Of a DNA stretch of 64,000 nucleotides, positions 41,172-49,550 are shown one piece after another. The stretch comes from Bacillus cereus ATCC 14579 (lineage in GTDB: Bacteria > Bacillota > Bacilli > Bacillales > Bacillaceae_G). How positions within the stretch are numbered: the first letter of the stretch is position 1; each line of letters opens with the position of its first letter. Where the stretch lies: NCBI RefSeq assembly GCF_000007825.1, contig NC_004722.1:4872001-4936000 (forward strand). Reading direction: 5' to 3'. The notes beneath the pieces are model-generated. The model was not told the origin of the DNA, ran no database searches, and was given only the letters and a program-made list of their open reading frames with translations. The position numbers and the translations under genes were made by a program.

Positions 41172-43172
41172 TTACTCTTCCACTTTAAACTGCTCGACTA
41201 ATCTTTCTAAATCTCTCATATGTTCTGTCAAACTTTCCATCGTGTGAGCTACCTTTTCTAAATGATTCACCTGTGATTCCGTTGCAGCATGTACCTCTTC
41301 AGAAACAGCTGCACTTTCTTGACTCGTACCAGCAATTGTATGCATTACCGCTGTAATTTCCCCTTGCTCATAACCTATGTTATGTACCTCTTCTACAATT
41401 TTTTCAACTGAAGTACTAATCGTATTTACAACTGACATAATTGTACGGAACTCCATTTCCGCCTCTGTCGTCACTTTATTTTGCACATCTGCAATGTCTT
41501 TCAATTTACTTACAACTTCTACAACCCTTTTTACTTCTAATTGTACATCACCAATCATCATTGTGATTTCTCCGGTTGCCTCTTTTGATTGTTCCGCTAA
41601 TTTCCGAACCTCTTCAGCAACAATCGCAAATCCCTTACCTTGCTCACCTGCACGGGCAGCTTCAATCGATGCATTTAAAGCAAGTAAATTTGTTTGATCC
41701 GAAATACCTTTTATAAGCTCAACAACATTTTGAATCGATCCAACTCTTTGTTCTAACTTATCCGATGCTTCTTCTGTATGAACAACAATCGAAGATGATT
41801 GTCCCCTCGTACGGATTAAATTCCTCATTGTATTTAATCCTTGCTTAGATGCCTCTTCCGCTTTGCCAGCCACTCCTTTTATTTCACCAACGGAGCTATT
41901 CATTTGTTCTACTGACTCCGCCATATTCTCGAGCTGAGCTGAAACTTCATCCACACTATTCGCAAGAGTAGAAGCTCCTCCGCTCACATCATCCATCGCT
42001 CCTGAAACTTCTCTACTAGCCGCTACTGTTTCGTTCGTTAAATAATGTAAACTATTCGTTGATTGTTGCACCGTTGATACGCTGTTTTTAATTTTACTTA
42101 CCATTTCATTCATTTGTTCAACCATATCATTAAAGTGCTTAGTCAACTCTCCAACTTCATCTTTACTTGTCACTTTCATTCGCAGCGTTAAATCGCCTTC
42201 TGCTACTTTTTGCACGTGATTCTTTAATAGTTGCAGTGGTCTTGCTAATCTTCTTGAGAACAAGTAGGAAGCTACGATTCCAACTAATAAACTAATACAT
42301 GCCATTATAATAACTGTATTTCTCGTACTATTTAATAGCCCATCGATCGTTTCTTTCGGATAAAAGATTCCTATCGTCCATTTCATCGTGTCAAATGATT
42401 GACTATAAACAACTACATCTTCACCTTTTATTGTAGTGACCGCATATTTTGTTACCTCTTTATTTAAGCTCTGTATAAGTGGCTCTTTAGAAACATCTTT
42501 CCCTATCTTTTCTGGATAAACAAGAGCCATATTTTTATCATTTATAATAAACATTTCTCCGTCATTATTGTATTGAATATTGTGAAGCAACTTCTGAATC
42601 GTACCAAGCGATACATCCATCGCAACAACGCCTAATACAGACCCATCTTGAGCTGTAATTGCTTTAGAAACACCTACACTTAACTTTCCTGTTGCAATTT
42701 CATAAGAAGGTTGTCCCCAATGGACCTTTTTTACATCAGCCTCTGAATCTTTATACCATGGTCTTGTCGTTGGATCATATCCTTCTGGCACTTGCCCACC
42801 TTCAGCAAGATTGGCACTTAATGTTTTTTTATCTTTCGTACCAATATATAAATCTAAAATACCAGGATGATTCTTTTTATACTCCGCAAACTCTTTCGTT
42901 AAAAACGCTTCCTCTTCTGGAGTAACCCCACCTTGAAGTATATTACGAATCATCTCACTGTTCGCGTAATACCCCATATCTTCATCCGTTCTTTGAACAA
43001 ATGTCGTAAGTTGCTCTGTCACAAGATCCATCGCATTTTGAGAATACTCGTCTAAGGAACGCACTTCCTTTTCTTTCTGTAATTGATACACAGCTGTACC
43101 CAATATTACGAACATCATAGAAATAAGTACTGAAAACACTACCGCAATTTTTAAACGTAAACTTCTTAACAT
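41172..43172 (-). CDS. Methyl-accepting chemotaxis protein
   Basis: The protein of about 666 residues has two membrane segments (near 10-30 and 280-302), an extracellular dCache-type sensor with the WGQPSYEIATGKLSVGVSKAI segment, a HAMP domain (SRRLARPLQLLKNHVQ) and a signalling domain. The conserved hairpin tip is ALNASIEAARAGEQGKGFAIVAEEVRKLA. The dCache domain of this kind often binds amino acids or carboxylates. The start may be the ATG at 43172 or a TTG at 43181. There is no C-terminal CheR tether. Confidence 0.88.
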   Translation of the reverse strand: MLRSLRLKIAVVFSVLISMMFVILGTAVYQLQKEKEVRSLDEYSQNAMDLVTEQLTTFVQRTDEDMGYYANSEMIRNILQGGVTPEEEAFLTKEFAEYKKNHPGILDLYIGTKDKKTLSANLAEGGQVPEGYDPTTRPWYKDSEADVKKVHWGQPSYEIATGKLSVGVSKAITAQDGSVLGVVAMDVSLGTIQKLLHNIQYNNDGEMFIINDKNMALVYPEKIGKDVSKEPLIQSLNKEVTKYAVTTIKGEDVVVYSQSFDTMKWTIGIFYPKETIDGLLNSTRNTVIIMACISLLVGIVASYLFSRRLARPLQLLKNHVQKVAEGDLTLRMKVTSKDEVGELTKHFNDMVEQMNEMVSKIKNSVSTVQQSTNSLHYLTNETVAASREVSGAMDDVSGGASTLANSVDEVSAQLENMAESVEQMNSSVGEIKGVAGKAEEASKQGLNTMRNLIRTRGQSSSIVVHTEEASDKLEQRVGSIQNVVELIKGISDQTNLLALNASIEAARAGEQGKGFAIVAEEVRKLAEQSKEATGEITMMIGDVQLEVKRVVEVVSKLKDIADVQNKVTTEAEMEFRTIMSVVNTISTSVEKIVEEVHNIGYEQGEITAVMHTIAGTSQESAAVSEEVHAATESQVNHLEKVAHTMESLTEHMRDLERLVEQFKVEE

Positions 43173-43358
43173 TTCCCCCAAAGCATCCCCTTCGCATTAA
43201 ATTAAAATCTTATTAATCATTATATTAAGTATAATAGATAAAATTAAAAAATTGAAATTAATTCTCACCTTAATACAATTAGAAAAAGGACTACCACTTG
43301 TGCAAAAACAAATAGTTCATTATCCTTAAAATATAATCTCATTCGTTCGGAGGGAACT

Positions 43359-44117
43359 ATGTTACAAAAATTCGGTTTCTCACAATATGAAAGCCAAGCT
43401 TATGAAGTTGTCGTATCAAGCAATGAACCATTAGATGCTACAACGATTGTGAAGCATTCAGGTGTTCCAAAAGCAAAAATATATGAAGTGCTAGCACGCC
43501 TAATCGATAAAGGAATGGTAATGGATTCTGTTTCAGAAAAGAAAAAATTGTATACAGCATTACCACTAAAGCTAGCAATTGAAAAATTAACGACAGAATT
43601 CCAATCAAATATTAAAGAACTGGAAACAAATATATCAAAAAAATCATTTACAGATGACCGTGTGTGGAGCTTAAAAATGCAATCTTCTATTCGAGTTCAA
43701 AGTAAAGAACTCATTGAAAGTGCAAAAGAATCAATCCGTATTTCAGCTTGGAATGATACTCTTTTAGAATATCTTCCTTTACTAGAACAAAAAGCAAAAC
43801 AAGGTGTTCAAATTGAGTCCCTTATTGTTGGAGAAGTAGAAACAGACTTAGAAAACATGCATTTTCTAATCCCAGCTGAAGAACCTAATGCATTAGAGCG
43901 CTACTTGCTACTCATCGTTGACGATCGTGAAATTTTATTTGCTGGCGTAGAACAAGAGTCATGGCAAGCGATGAAAACAATGTCACAACCTTTCGTAAAG
44001 TTCTTTACAGAATTTTTCTATCACGACGTTGCACTTGCAAAGATTACCCAGAAGCACCACGATCTCTTTATGGAAGATGAGGAAATTAAGAGTTTGTTGA
44101 TGAAATTGAGGTACTAA
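43359..44117 (+). CDS. TrmB family transcriptional regulator
   Basis: Residues 1-75 form the TrmB winged helix (FGFSQYESQAYEVV...VPKAKIYEVLARLIDKGMV). The C-terminal part has a PLD-like sugar- or effector-binding domain. TrmB proteins control sugar transport or metabolism. No sugar gene is next to it; an MFS exporter lies 284 bp downstream on the other strand. GGAGGGA precedes the ATG. Confidence 0.85.
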   Translation: MLQKFGFSQYESQAYEVVVSSNEPLDATTIVKHSGVPKAKIYEVLARLIDKGMVMDSVSEKKKLYTALPLKLAIEKLTTEFQSNIKELETNISKKSFTDDRVWSLKMQSSIRVQSKELIESAKESIRISAWNDTLLEYLPLLEQKAKQGVQIESLIVGEVETDLENMHFLIPAEEPNALERYLLLIVDDREILFAGVEQESWQAMKTMSQPFVKFFTEFFYHDVALAKITQKHHDLFMEDEEIKSLLMKLRY

Positions 44118-44125
44118 TTAAATAA

Positions 44126-44165
44126 TAAAAAGGAGTCTAGTTTTTCACTTAGACTCCTTTTTATT
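44126..44165 (+). terminator. Terminator of the TrmB gene
   Basis: AAAAGGAGTCTA pairs with TAGACTCCTTTT and is followed by T-rich sequence. The hairpin spans the stop of the small gene on the other strand. Confidence 0.85.
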
Positions 44166-44321
44166 TTGTTCCTTTATCTCCATCAACAGCTCAATGATTT
44201 TCTCATTTTGCTCTACCTGTTTCTCTGAATTTTGATAGATGAAACGAATCCATCTAAAAACAATGATAACTACAAATAACGGCAATACTGTGAATATAAA
44301 ACCAATAATTGAATAATCCAT
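44145..44321 (-). CDS. Small membrane protein, 58 residues
   Basis: A 59-codon frame starts at an ATG 6-7 nt after GAGGTGAT. It has one N-terminal membrane span (YSIIGFIFTVLPLFVVIIVF) and a charged helical tail (QNSEKQVEQNEKIIELLMEI). This resembles small Bacillus membrane proteins such as DUF4083, but the match is tentative. It lies between the TrmB and MFS genes. Confidence 0.7.
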   Translation of the reverse strand: MDYSIIGFIFTVLPLFVVIIVFRWIRFIYQNSEKQVEQNEKIIELLMEIKEQNKKESK

Positions 44322-44391
44322 ATACTATCACCTCGCTATATACCCTTTTCTCCATTTACCTACTAAAACCTGCAATTTTTTACAAATAAAA

Positions 44392-44423
44392 AAAGAACCT
44401 ATCAAACGATAGATTCTTCTTTT
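44392..44423 (-). terminator. Terminator of the MFS gene
   Basis: AGAATCTATCG pairs with a GATAGGTTCT arm on the minus strand, then seven T. It overlaps the stop codon. Confidence 0.85.
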
Positions 44424-45574
44424 ACGAACTGAGTAGAGCGTCCTCTCGTAATCGAGAAAATCGCGCAAAGCAGTGCTAATATAATAAAGCCACCGCCTAC
44501 CCAAGCATTATACATAACAGATGATTTTTCAATAACAACTCCGCCTACTGTTGAACCGAGTGCAATTCCTAAATGAAGCGCAGAGTTATTTAAACCTTGC
44601 TGAATACCAGCTGATTCCGGTGCAATTTCAATTAAATAATTTTGCTGTGCTGGTGAAATCGCCCAGCTCAGCATACTCCAAAGTCCCATCATAATGATGA
44701 AGAGCGGGAATGAGAATGTCATTAATGGCAGTATGAAGATTGCACATGCAAATACGATAATAATCGAGATAATACTTTTCTTCGATCCCCATTTATCAGC
44801 AAGCCATCCACCGAACCCGCCGCCAATTACTGCTGCGATTCCGAAAATAAAGTAAAACACACTTATCCAGTTTGCTTCAACATGCATGACATCTTTTAAA
44901 AACGGTGTTAAATATGCATACAATGTTAAATGCCCCGTTAAAAACAAAAATGATGTTAACTGTGCACTTACAATTTTTTTATCTTTTAAAGTAGCAAGTT
45001 GTTCTTTTATTGATAATACCGATGTCGGTGGTACTTTCGTTAAGAACAATGAAATACAAGCTATTGCCATAACTGTTAATACAGAAATTAATACAAATGG
45101 TGCACGCCATCCGTATGCATTTCCGAGTACAAGACCAAGCGGTACTCCAAGTACAAGTGATCCACTAATTCCCATAAAAATGATTCCAATTGCACGCGCA
45201 CGAAAATGCGGTTCTACTACACTAGAAGCAAGTGTTACCGATAGCGCAATAATTAATGAACCACTTGCCGCACAAATAACCCTTGAGAACATTAGCATTC
45301 CGTAATTCACACTAAACGCGGAAATAATATTTCCGATTAAGAAAATCGATAATGCTCCAACATACAATGTTTTTCTTTCAAACTTCCCTGTCACAGCTAA
45401 TAAAACTGGACCTGACAAAGCAAATACTACCGAAAATATTGTTATAAGCTGACCAGCTGCGCTAATAGATACTCCTAAATCATTGGCAATTAAATCGAGC
45501 GTTCCTCCTATAATTAACTCAACCGTTCCGACTACAAAAGCCGCGATAGCTAAAATATAAACACGAAAATTCAA
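44402..45574 (-). CDS. MFS transporter
   Basis: The 390-residue protein has 12 membrane segments and the MFS signature GKFERKTLYVGALSIFLIG after segment 2. It belongs to the drug or arabinose efflux group (DHA1-like, similar to YdhP or AraJ). The start is the TTG at 45574, six nt after GGGGAAAG; no ATG fits. A perfect 14-bp inverted repeat covers its promoter. Confidence 0.85.
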   Translation of the reverse strand: MNFRVYILAIAAFVVGTVELIIGGTLDLIANDLGVSISAAGQLITIFSVVFALSGPVLLAVTGKFERKTLYVGALSIFLIGNIISAFSVNYGMLMFSRVICAASGSLIIALSVTLASSVVEPHFRARAIGIIFMGISGSLVLGVPLGLVLGNAYGWRAPFVLISVLTVMAIACISLFLTKVPPTSVLSIKEQLATLKDKKIVSAQLTSFLFLTGHLTLYAYLTPFLKDVMHVEANWISVFYFIFGIAAVIGGGFGGWLADKWGSKKSIISIIIVFACAIFILPLMTFSFPLFIIMMGLWSMLSWAISPAQQNYLIEIAPESAGIQQGLNNSALHLGIALGSTVGGVVIEKSSVMYNAWVGGGFIILALLCAIFSITRGRSTQFVKEESIV

Positions 45575-45592
45575 GTCTTTCCCCACGCTTTC

Positions 45593-45626
45593 TTTTTTGG
45601 TTACTACGATTATAGTAACCAAAAAA
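45593..45626 (-). promoter_or_regulatory. Palindromic operator over the MFS gene promoter
   Basis: TTTTTTGGTTACTA pairs perfectly with TAGTAACCAAAAAA across a 6-bp centre. The centre contains the -10 element TATAAT (minus strand). No -35 at 17 bp is evident; TTGCGT lies 20 bp away. This suggests control by a regulator that is not encoded nearby. Confidence 0.65.
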
Positions 45627-45658
45627 GAAAATGGACGCAAGTATAATTTTTTTACAGT

Positions 45659-45687
45659 AAAAAAGGTAGGCGTATTATACGCCTACC
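45659..45687 (-). terminator. Terminator of the permease gene
   Basis: GGTAGGCGTA pairs with TACGCCTACC on the minus strand and runs into six T. Confidence 0.9.
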
Positions 45688-45693
45688 CTTCCA

Positions 45694-47004
45694 TCATTCT
45701 GTTTCTTTCTTCTTATTTAAATACCAATACACCGGCAGTCCAGTAAAGACAATTCCAATTGATAAGAAACAACTTACTGGATCGTTAATAATCGCACTAC
45801 CGATTACAAAGAACGAACCTAAAATCGCTACGATTGGTACGATTGGGAATAACGGTACACTATATGCACGCTCTTTATTCTTATTACGTTTTCTTAAGAT
45901 GAAGACACCAATAAACGTCATTACGTAGAAAATATAAATAATGAATACGGAAATCTCAGATAGCTTATTTGGATCACTAATAATCATTAAAATAATTCCT
46001 AAAATGATTTCAACAGTAATCGCATTTGCTGGTGTTTTAAATCTCGGACTTTCCTTTGCAATAAACTTAGAAAATGGAAGTTGTCCACGCTCTGCCATAG
46101 ACATTGGGATACGTGGGAACGTTAAAATCTTTCCATTTAAACAGCCGAAAATGGAAACGATAATACCGATACTAATAATTTTCCCGCCATATTCTCCAAG
46201 TAACATACCCGCAGCTGTCGCTGTTGCATTTTCTCCAAGGTCTACAATTTTCGCTGCTGGTAATACATTTAATAACGCCAAGTTAATTAATACGTAAGCA
46301 GCCGTTACGATTAAAATCCCTACTGTCATTGCTTTCGGTAATAACTTTGTTGGATTCTTCATTTCTCCACCAATCGAAGCAAGTAAAATCCAGCCGTCAT
46401 AAGCAAATAACGTTGCTAAAATTGCCATACCGATGCTTTGATTTTGCGATATCGGCACAACTACGTTAAAGATATCACTATTCCCTTTCCAGAAACCTAG
46501 CACAACAATTAACACAATCGGAATCATCTTCCCAATTGTCGTGATTGTTTGAACGATACCTCCGTATTTTGTTCCCATACTATTTACAACGCCAAGGAAC
46601 ACAACTGTTCCAATTGCAATTGGTAAATTCCATACTTTATCTAAATAGAAAAAATTAATCATTAAAGAACTAAAGTATAAACCTAATGTTCCGATAATAG
46701 CAGGTCCATAAACAATTGTTTGCATCCAACCTGATAAATATCCCCAAAAACTTCCGTAAATCTCCTCTAAATACGTATACAACCCACCATTTTTCGGGAT
46801 TTGCGCTCCAATTTCAGCTACTGTTAAACCACTCGCTAGCGTCAACAGACCACCAATTATCCAAGCAAGAATGGCCATATTAGAACTCCCCGAGTAATCT
46901 AATACGCTCCCTGGTTTCATAAACACACCAGATCCAATAATCGTTCCTACTACGATAGAAAGTGCTACTGTTAAACCAATTTTGTTCTTCTCATCATGAT
47001 GCAT
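45694..47004 (-). CDS. steT: SteT-like (YkbA) amino acid permease, T-box controlled
   Basis: The 436-residue APC permease has 12 membrane segments. It resembles B. subtilis SteT, a serine/threonine exchanger, from MHHDEKNKIGLTVALSIVVG through GGLYTYLEEIYGSFWG and FAYDGWILLASIGGEMKNP to the C-terminus. The ATG at 47004 follows AAGGAGG; the longer frame to 47127 runs through the T-box. The leader's probable ACC specifier indicates threonine. Confidence 0.9.
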   Translation of the reverse strand: MHHDEKNKIGLTVALSIVVGTIIGSGVFMKPGSVLDYSGSSNMAILAWIIGGLLTLASGLTVAEIGAQIPKNGGLYTYLEEIYGSFWGYLSGWMQTIVYGPAIIGTLGLYFSSLMINFFYLDKVWNLPIAIGTVVFLGVVNSMGTKYGGIVQTITTIGKMIPIVLIVVLGFWKGNSDIFNVVVPISQNQSIGMAILATLFAYDGWILLASIGGEMKNPTKLLPKAMTVGILIVTAAYVLINLALLNVLPAAKIVDLGENATATAAGMLLGEYGGKIISIGIIVSIFGCLNGKILTFPRIPMSMAERGQLPFSKFIAKESPRFKTPANAITVEIILGIILMIISDPNKLSEISVFIIYIFYVMTFIGVFILRKRNKNKERAYSVPLFPIVPIVAILGSFFVIGSAIINDPVSCFLSIGIVFTGLPVYWYLNKKKETE

Positions 47005-47050
47005 GCTGCGTATCCTCCTTCCAATCCTAGTGTGATGCAAAAATGAAATA

Positions 47051-47325
47051 AAAAAACACTCCTCCCTAAAAAAGGGACGAGTGTTGTATTCGTGGTTCCA
47101 CCCTTGTTTCAATTCGTAAAGTAACACACTTCACCAATTTCTCAAGTCTAAATAACGGTTTTTGCCGGCAAGCAATTACTAGATGCTCGTTCACTGCTGC
47201 AGTTCAGAGGTGGTAATCCATTTTTCCGTATTAGGAAGCTCACAGCCAAAGGCTTCCCTCTCTGAAAATCGTAAAAAATTGATCATGTCCTCATCATCAC
47301 TTCTTGATGTCGAATTTTGTAGTTA
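47051..47325 (-). promoter_or_regulatory. T-box riboswitch, probably threonine (ACC)
   Basis: The minus strand carries the T-box core AGGGTGGAACCACG (47104-47091) and a terminator hairpin (AACACTCGTCCCT with AGGGAGGAGTGTT, then seven T). In stem I, GGATTACCACCTCTGAACTG lines up with the methionine T-box at 62.9 kb, placing ACC (47214-47212) in the specifier position. Uncharged tRNA-Thr would prevent termination. The gap to the next gene at 47473 holds its promoter and AT-rich DNA. Confidence 0.88.
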
Positions 47326-47331
47326 TTGTTC

Positions 47332-47359
47332 ATTATATTGAATTGTTAGAAAAAATCAA
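47332..47359 (-). promoter_or_regulatory. Promoter of the T-box/steT transcript
   Basis: TTGATT (47359-47354) and TATAAT (47337-47332) are 16 bp apart on the minus strand. Confidence 0.75.
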
Positions 47360-47472
47360 TATATTTTTTTATATAACATAGGAAATATTTCTCTTCTTAT
47401 ATTATAACAGAACATACAAAACTTCTCTAATTCCCTAAAAATGGTATAATCCATTTAGGAGGTGTACTAATA

Positions 47473-47700
47473 ATGATTGCTGTCTTTTGTATCATTGCTA
47501 CGTTTCTCTCTATTCTATTCGCTATCATGCATCGGCACAAGTATCCTGGTTATAGCATTTTAGCGGTAGCTATTATACCAGCTGTTTCCTTCTACGTATT
47601 GGGTAAATATCAATATACGGAAGTATTTATCGGTTTTGCAATCTTCTACTGCATCTTCGGATACATACTAACAATGAAAAGAATTTTATTGAATCATTAA
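47473..47700 (+). CDS. Small membrane protein of unknown function
   Basis: The 75-residue protein is nearly all membrane, with three short spans (IAVFCIIATFLSILFAIM, YSILAVAIIPAVSFYVL, VFIGFAIFYCIFGYIL). AGGAGGTG precedes the ATG, and TATAAT lies 20 bp further upstream. A 13-bp perfect hairpin (GGACCGATTTCTG, 47704-47733) follows the stop. I do not recognise the family. Confidence 0.65.
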   Translation: MIAVFCIIATFLSILFAIMHRHKYPGYSILAVAIIPAVSFYVLGKYQYTEVFIGFAIFYCIFGYILTMKRILLNH

Positions 47701-47703
47701 AAG

Positions 47704-47733
47704 GGACCGATTTCTGCTGACAGAAATCGGTCC
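47704..47733. terminator. Hairpin after the small membrane protein gene
   Basis: GGACCGATTTCTG pairs perfectly with its complement around CTGA. There is no T-run on the plus strand (TCGCACG follows) and only CTTTTAA on the minus strand, so its terminator role is uncertain. Confidence 0.5.
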
Positions 47734-47778
47734 TCGCACGTACCTTCCGGTTGCCCACACGAAAGATACATAAATCAA

Positions 47779-48595
47779 TTATTTATCTTCTTTTTTCATA
47801 AAAAACTTATGGTGCGGTAAATCAACATTCAATGCCTCTAATTGTTTCTTTTCGTTGTCTAAAATCGCTTTTGCTTTTGTTTTTGTTGCTTCATCTAATC
47901 CAGCAAAGATGTCTTCATGCTTCTCTTTCTCTGGAAGTTTCACACCTAATTTTGTTAATTCTTCTTTTGCTTGCTCATGCGTTAATTTTCCGGATTTCTT
48001 TTGCTCTAAAATTGACTTCGCTTTCTCTTTTGTCTGTTCATCTAAGTTAGCAAAACATGTCTCCATGTTTACCTTTCTCCGGCATTTTCACACCTAGCTT
48101 TGTTAATTCCTCTTTTGCTTGCTCATGCGTTAATTTTCCAGATTTCTCTTGCTCTAAAATGGACTTCGCTTTTTCTTTCGCCTGTTCATCTAATCCCGCA
48201 AACATTTCTTTGTGCTTACCCTTTTCTGGGAACTTCACGCCTAATTTTGTTAATTCTTCTTTTGCCTGTTCTCGTGTTAATTTACCAGACTTCTCTTGCT
48301 CTAAAATGGACTTCGCTTTTTCTTTCGCCTGTTCATCTAATCCTGCAAACATGTCTTTACGCTTCTCTTTCTCTGGAAGCTTTACACCTAGTTCCTCTAA
48401 CTGTTTCTTTGTATCGTCCATAATTGTTTTTACTTTTTGTTTTGTAGCGTCATCCAAATCCTTTTTCGCCGTTTTTGCAGGCTGATCCACTGCTGGAGTA
48501 TTCGTTGCCGCGAATGCCGGAATGCCGACTCCTCCAATGATTCCGAATGATAAAGCACCTGCAATCGCTAAATAACCAACTGTTTTCTTCTTCAT
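47779..48595 (-). pseudogene. Secreted repeat protein, split by a frameshift
   Basis: An N-terminal part (48595 to about 48047) has a signal peptide (MKKKTVGYLAIAGALSFG...AFA) and two full 49-residue repeats. The unit reads FAGLDEQAKEKAKSILEQEK then SGKLTHEQAKEELTKLGVK. It then ends in DMFC and a stop. The third repeat and a partial fourth continue in another frame to 47779. Where other units have ATGTTTGC, this junction has ATGTTTTGC, so one extra T (A-run 48052-48055 on the plus strand) breaks the frame. It may be a pseudogene, a sequencing error or a slippery contingency site. The function is unknown. Confidence 0.8.
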
Positions 48596-48690
48596 AGGAA
48601 ATTTCCTCCTTCATATTTCTAATGCATGTACACTTTCGTATACAATGCCTATAGTAATGTCGGTTTCTTAACATTTCCTTAACGATTTAA

Positions 48691-48721
48691 CAAAAAAACA
48701 CCGCTCGTAATGAGCGGTGTT
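48691..48721 (-). terminator. Terminator of the mifM-like/yidC2 transcript
   Basis: AACACCGCTC pairs with GAGCGGTGTT around a 5-nt loop, followed by five to six T on the minus strand. Confidence 0.9.
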
Positions 48722-48724
48722 TCT

Positions 48725-49507
48725 CTATGCTTTTTGTAATTGTAACTCTTCACGTTCCATTATTTTTCTTAATACAATTGTTTGTGTCATTGTAAATAAG
48801 TTACCTGTTATCCAGTACAACACAAGTCCTGATGGCGCCGCAAACCCCATAAATAGAATCATTGCCGGCATCATAATTTGCTGCATCTTTAGCATCTGTA
48901 CTTGTTCTCCAGGTGTAATATTCGATTGGAAAACTTTCATCTGAATAAATGTCGTTAACGCTGCAATAATCGGTAATATATGATATGGATCTGCATGTCC
49001 TAGGTTCACCCATAAAAACGAAGATGTGCGAATCTCTTCAGTTCTGCTAATCGCATAATACAAAGCAGAGAAAATCGGCATTTGTATTAATAATGGCCAG
49101 CAACCAGCAAGTGGATTCCAACCGCCTGATTTCATTAGTTCTGACATTTCTTTTTGATACTGCTTTTGTTTTTCAAGGTCTTTGCTTACATCACCGTACT
49201 TTTTCTTTAGCTTCTGCAATTCAGGTTGCATTTTCTTCATTTTCGCTTGGCTGCGATATTGCGAAACAGCTAATGGAATCATTGCTGAACGAATAACGAG
49301 CGTCATAATAATGATAGCAATCCCAAAGCTAGCTCCAGGTATATGATGAGCAACAAATTGAATCATAAACGAGATTGGATATACAAAATAATGATCCCAA
49401 ATTCCCGTACTATGTGCATCAATTGGGGCTGCATTACTGCAACCAGATAAAACAAAAACAAATAATAATGATAAACTAACGAGCACAGCTCGGTATGATT
49501 TTAACAT
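48725..49507 (-). CDS. yidC2: Membrane protein insertase YidC2 (OxaA2/YqjG type)
   Basis: YidC inserts proteins into the membrane, alone or with SecYEG. The 260-residue protein is a lipoprotein (lipobox LSGC, Cys23) with five membrane segments and the conserved insertase core FGIAIIIMTLVIRSAMIPLAVSQYRS and GCWPLLIQMPIFSALYYAI. The ATG at 49507 lies 7 nt after GGAGG; part of that Shine-Dalgarno is in the arm of an 11-bp hairpin. It follows the MifM-like ORF by 28 nt on the same strand, with start-up probably coupled to stalling on that ORF. Confidence 0.93.
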   Translation of the reverse strand: MLKSYRAVLVSLSLLFVFVLSGCSNAAPIDAHSTGIWDHYFVYPISFMIQFVAHHIPGASFGIAIIIMTLVIRSAMIPLAVSQYRSQAKMKKMQPELQKLKKKYGDVSKDLEKQKQYQKEMSELMKSGGWNPLAGCWPLLIQMPIFSALYYAISRTEEIRTSSFLWVNLGHADPYHILPIIAALTTFIQMKVFQSNITPGEQVQMLKMQQIMMPAMILFMGFAAPSGLVLYWITGNLFTMTQTIVLRKIMEREELQLQKA

Positions 49508-49514
49508 GTTCATT

Positions 49515-49550
49515 CCTCCAATGTTTCGTAATTATTTAGCGAAACATTGG
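49515..49550 (-). promoter_or_regulatory. Hairpin that sequesters the yidC2 Shine-Dalgarno
   Basis: On the minus strand CCAATGTTTCG (49550-49540) pairs perfectly with CGAAACATTGG (49528-49518). The 5' arm encodes the last residues P-M-F-R of the upstream ORF, its TAA lies in the loop, and the 3' arm takes up the first two G of the GGAGG (49519-49515). A ribosome stalled near the ORF's end would open it. Confidence 0.8.

Noticed and set aside
47005..47127. Upstream extension of the SteT-like permease frame
   Set aside because: It reads through the T-box terminator; AAGGAGG marks the ATG at 47004.
48057..48485. Plus-strand ORFs with FSGSFTPNFVNSSFACS repeats
   Set aside because: Complementary-strand shadows of the tandem repeat protein; the repetition comes from the real gene on the minus strand.
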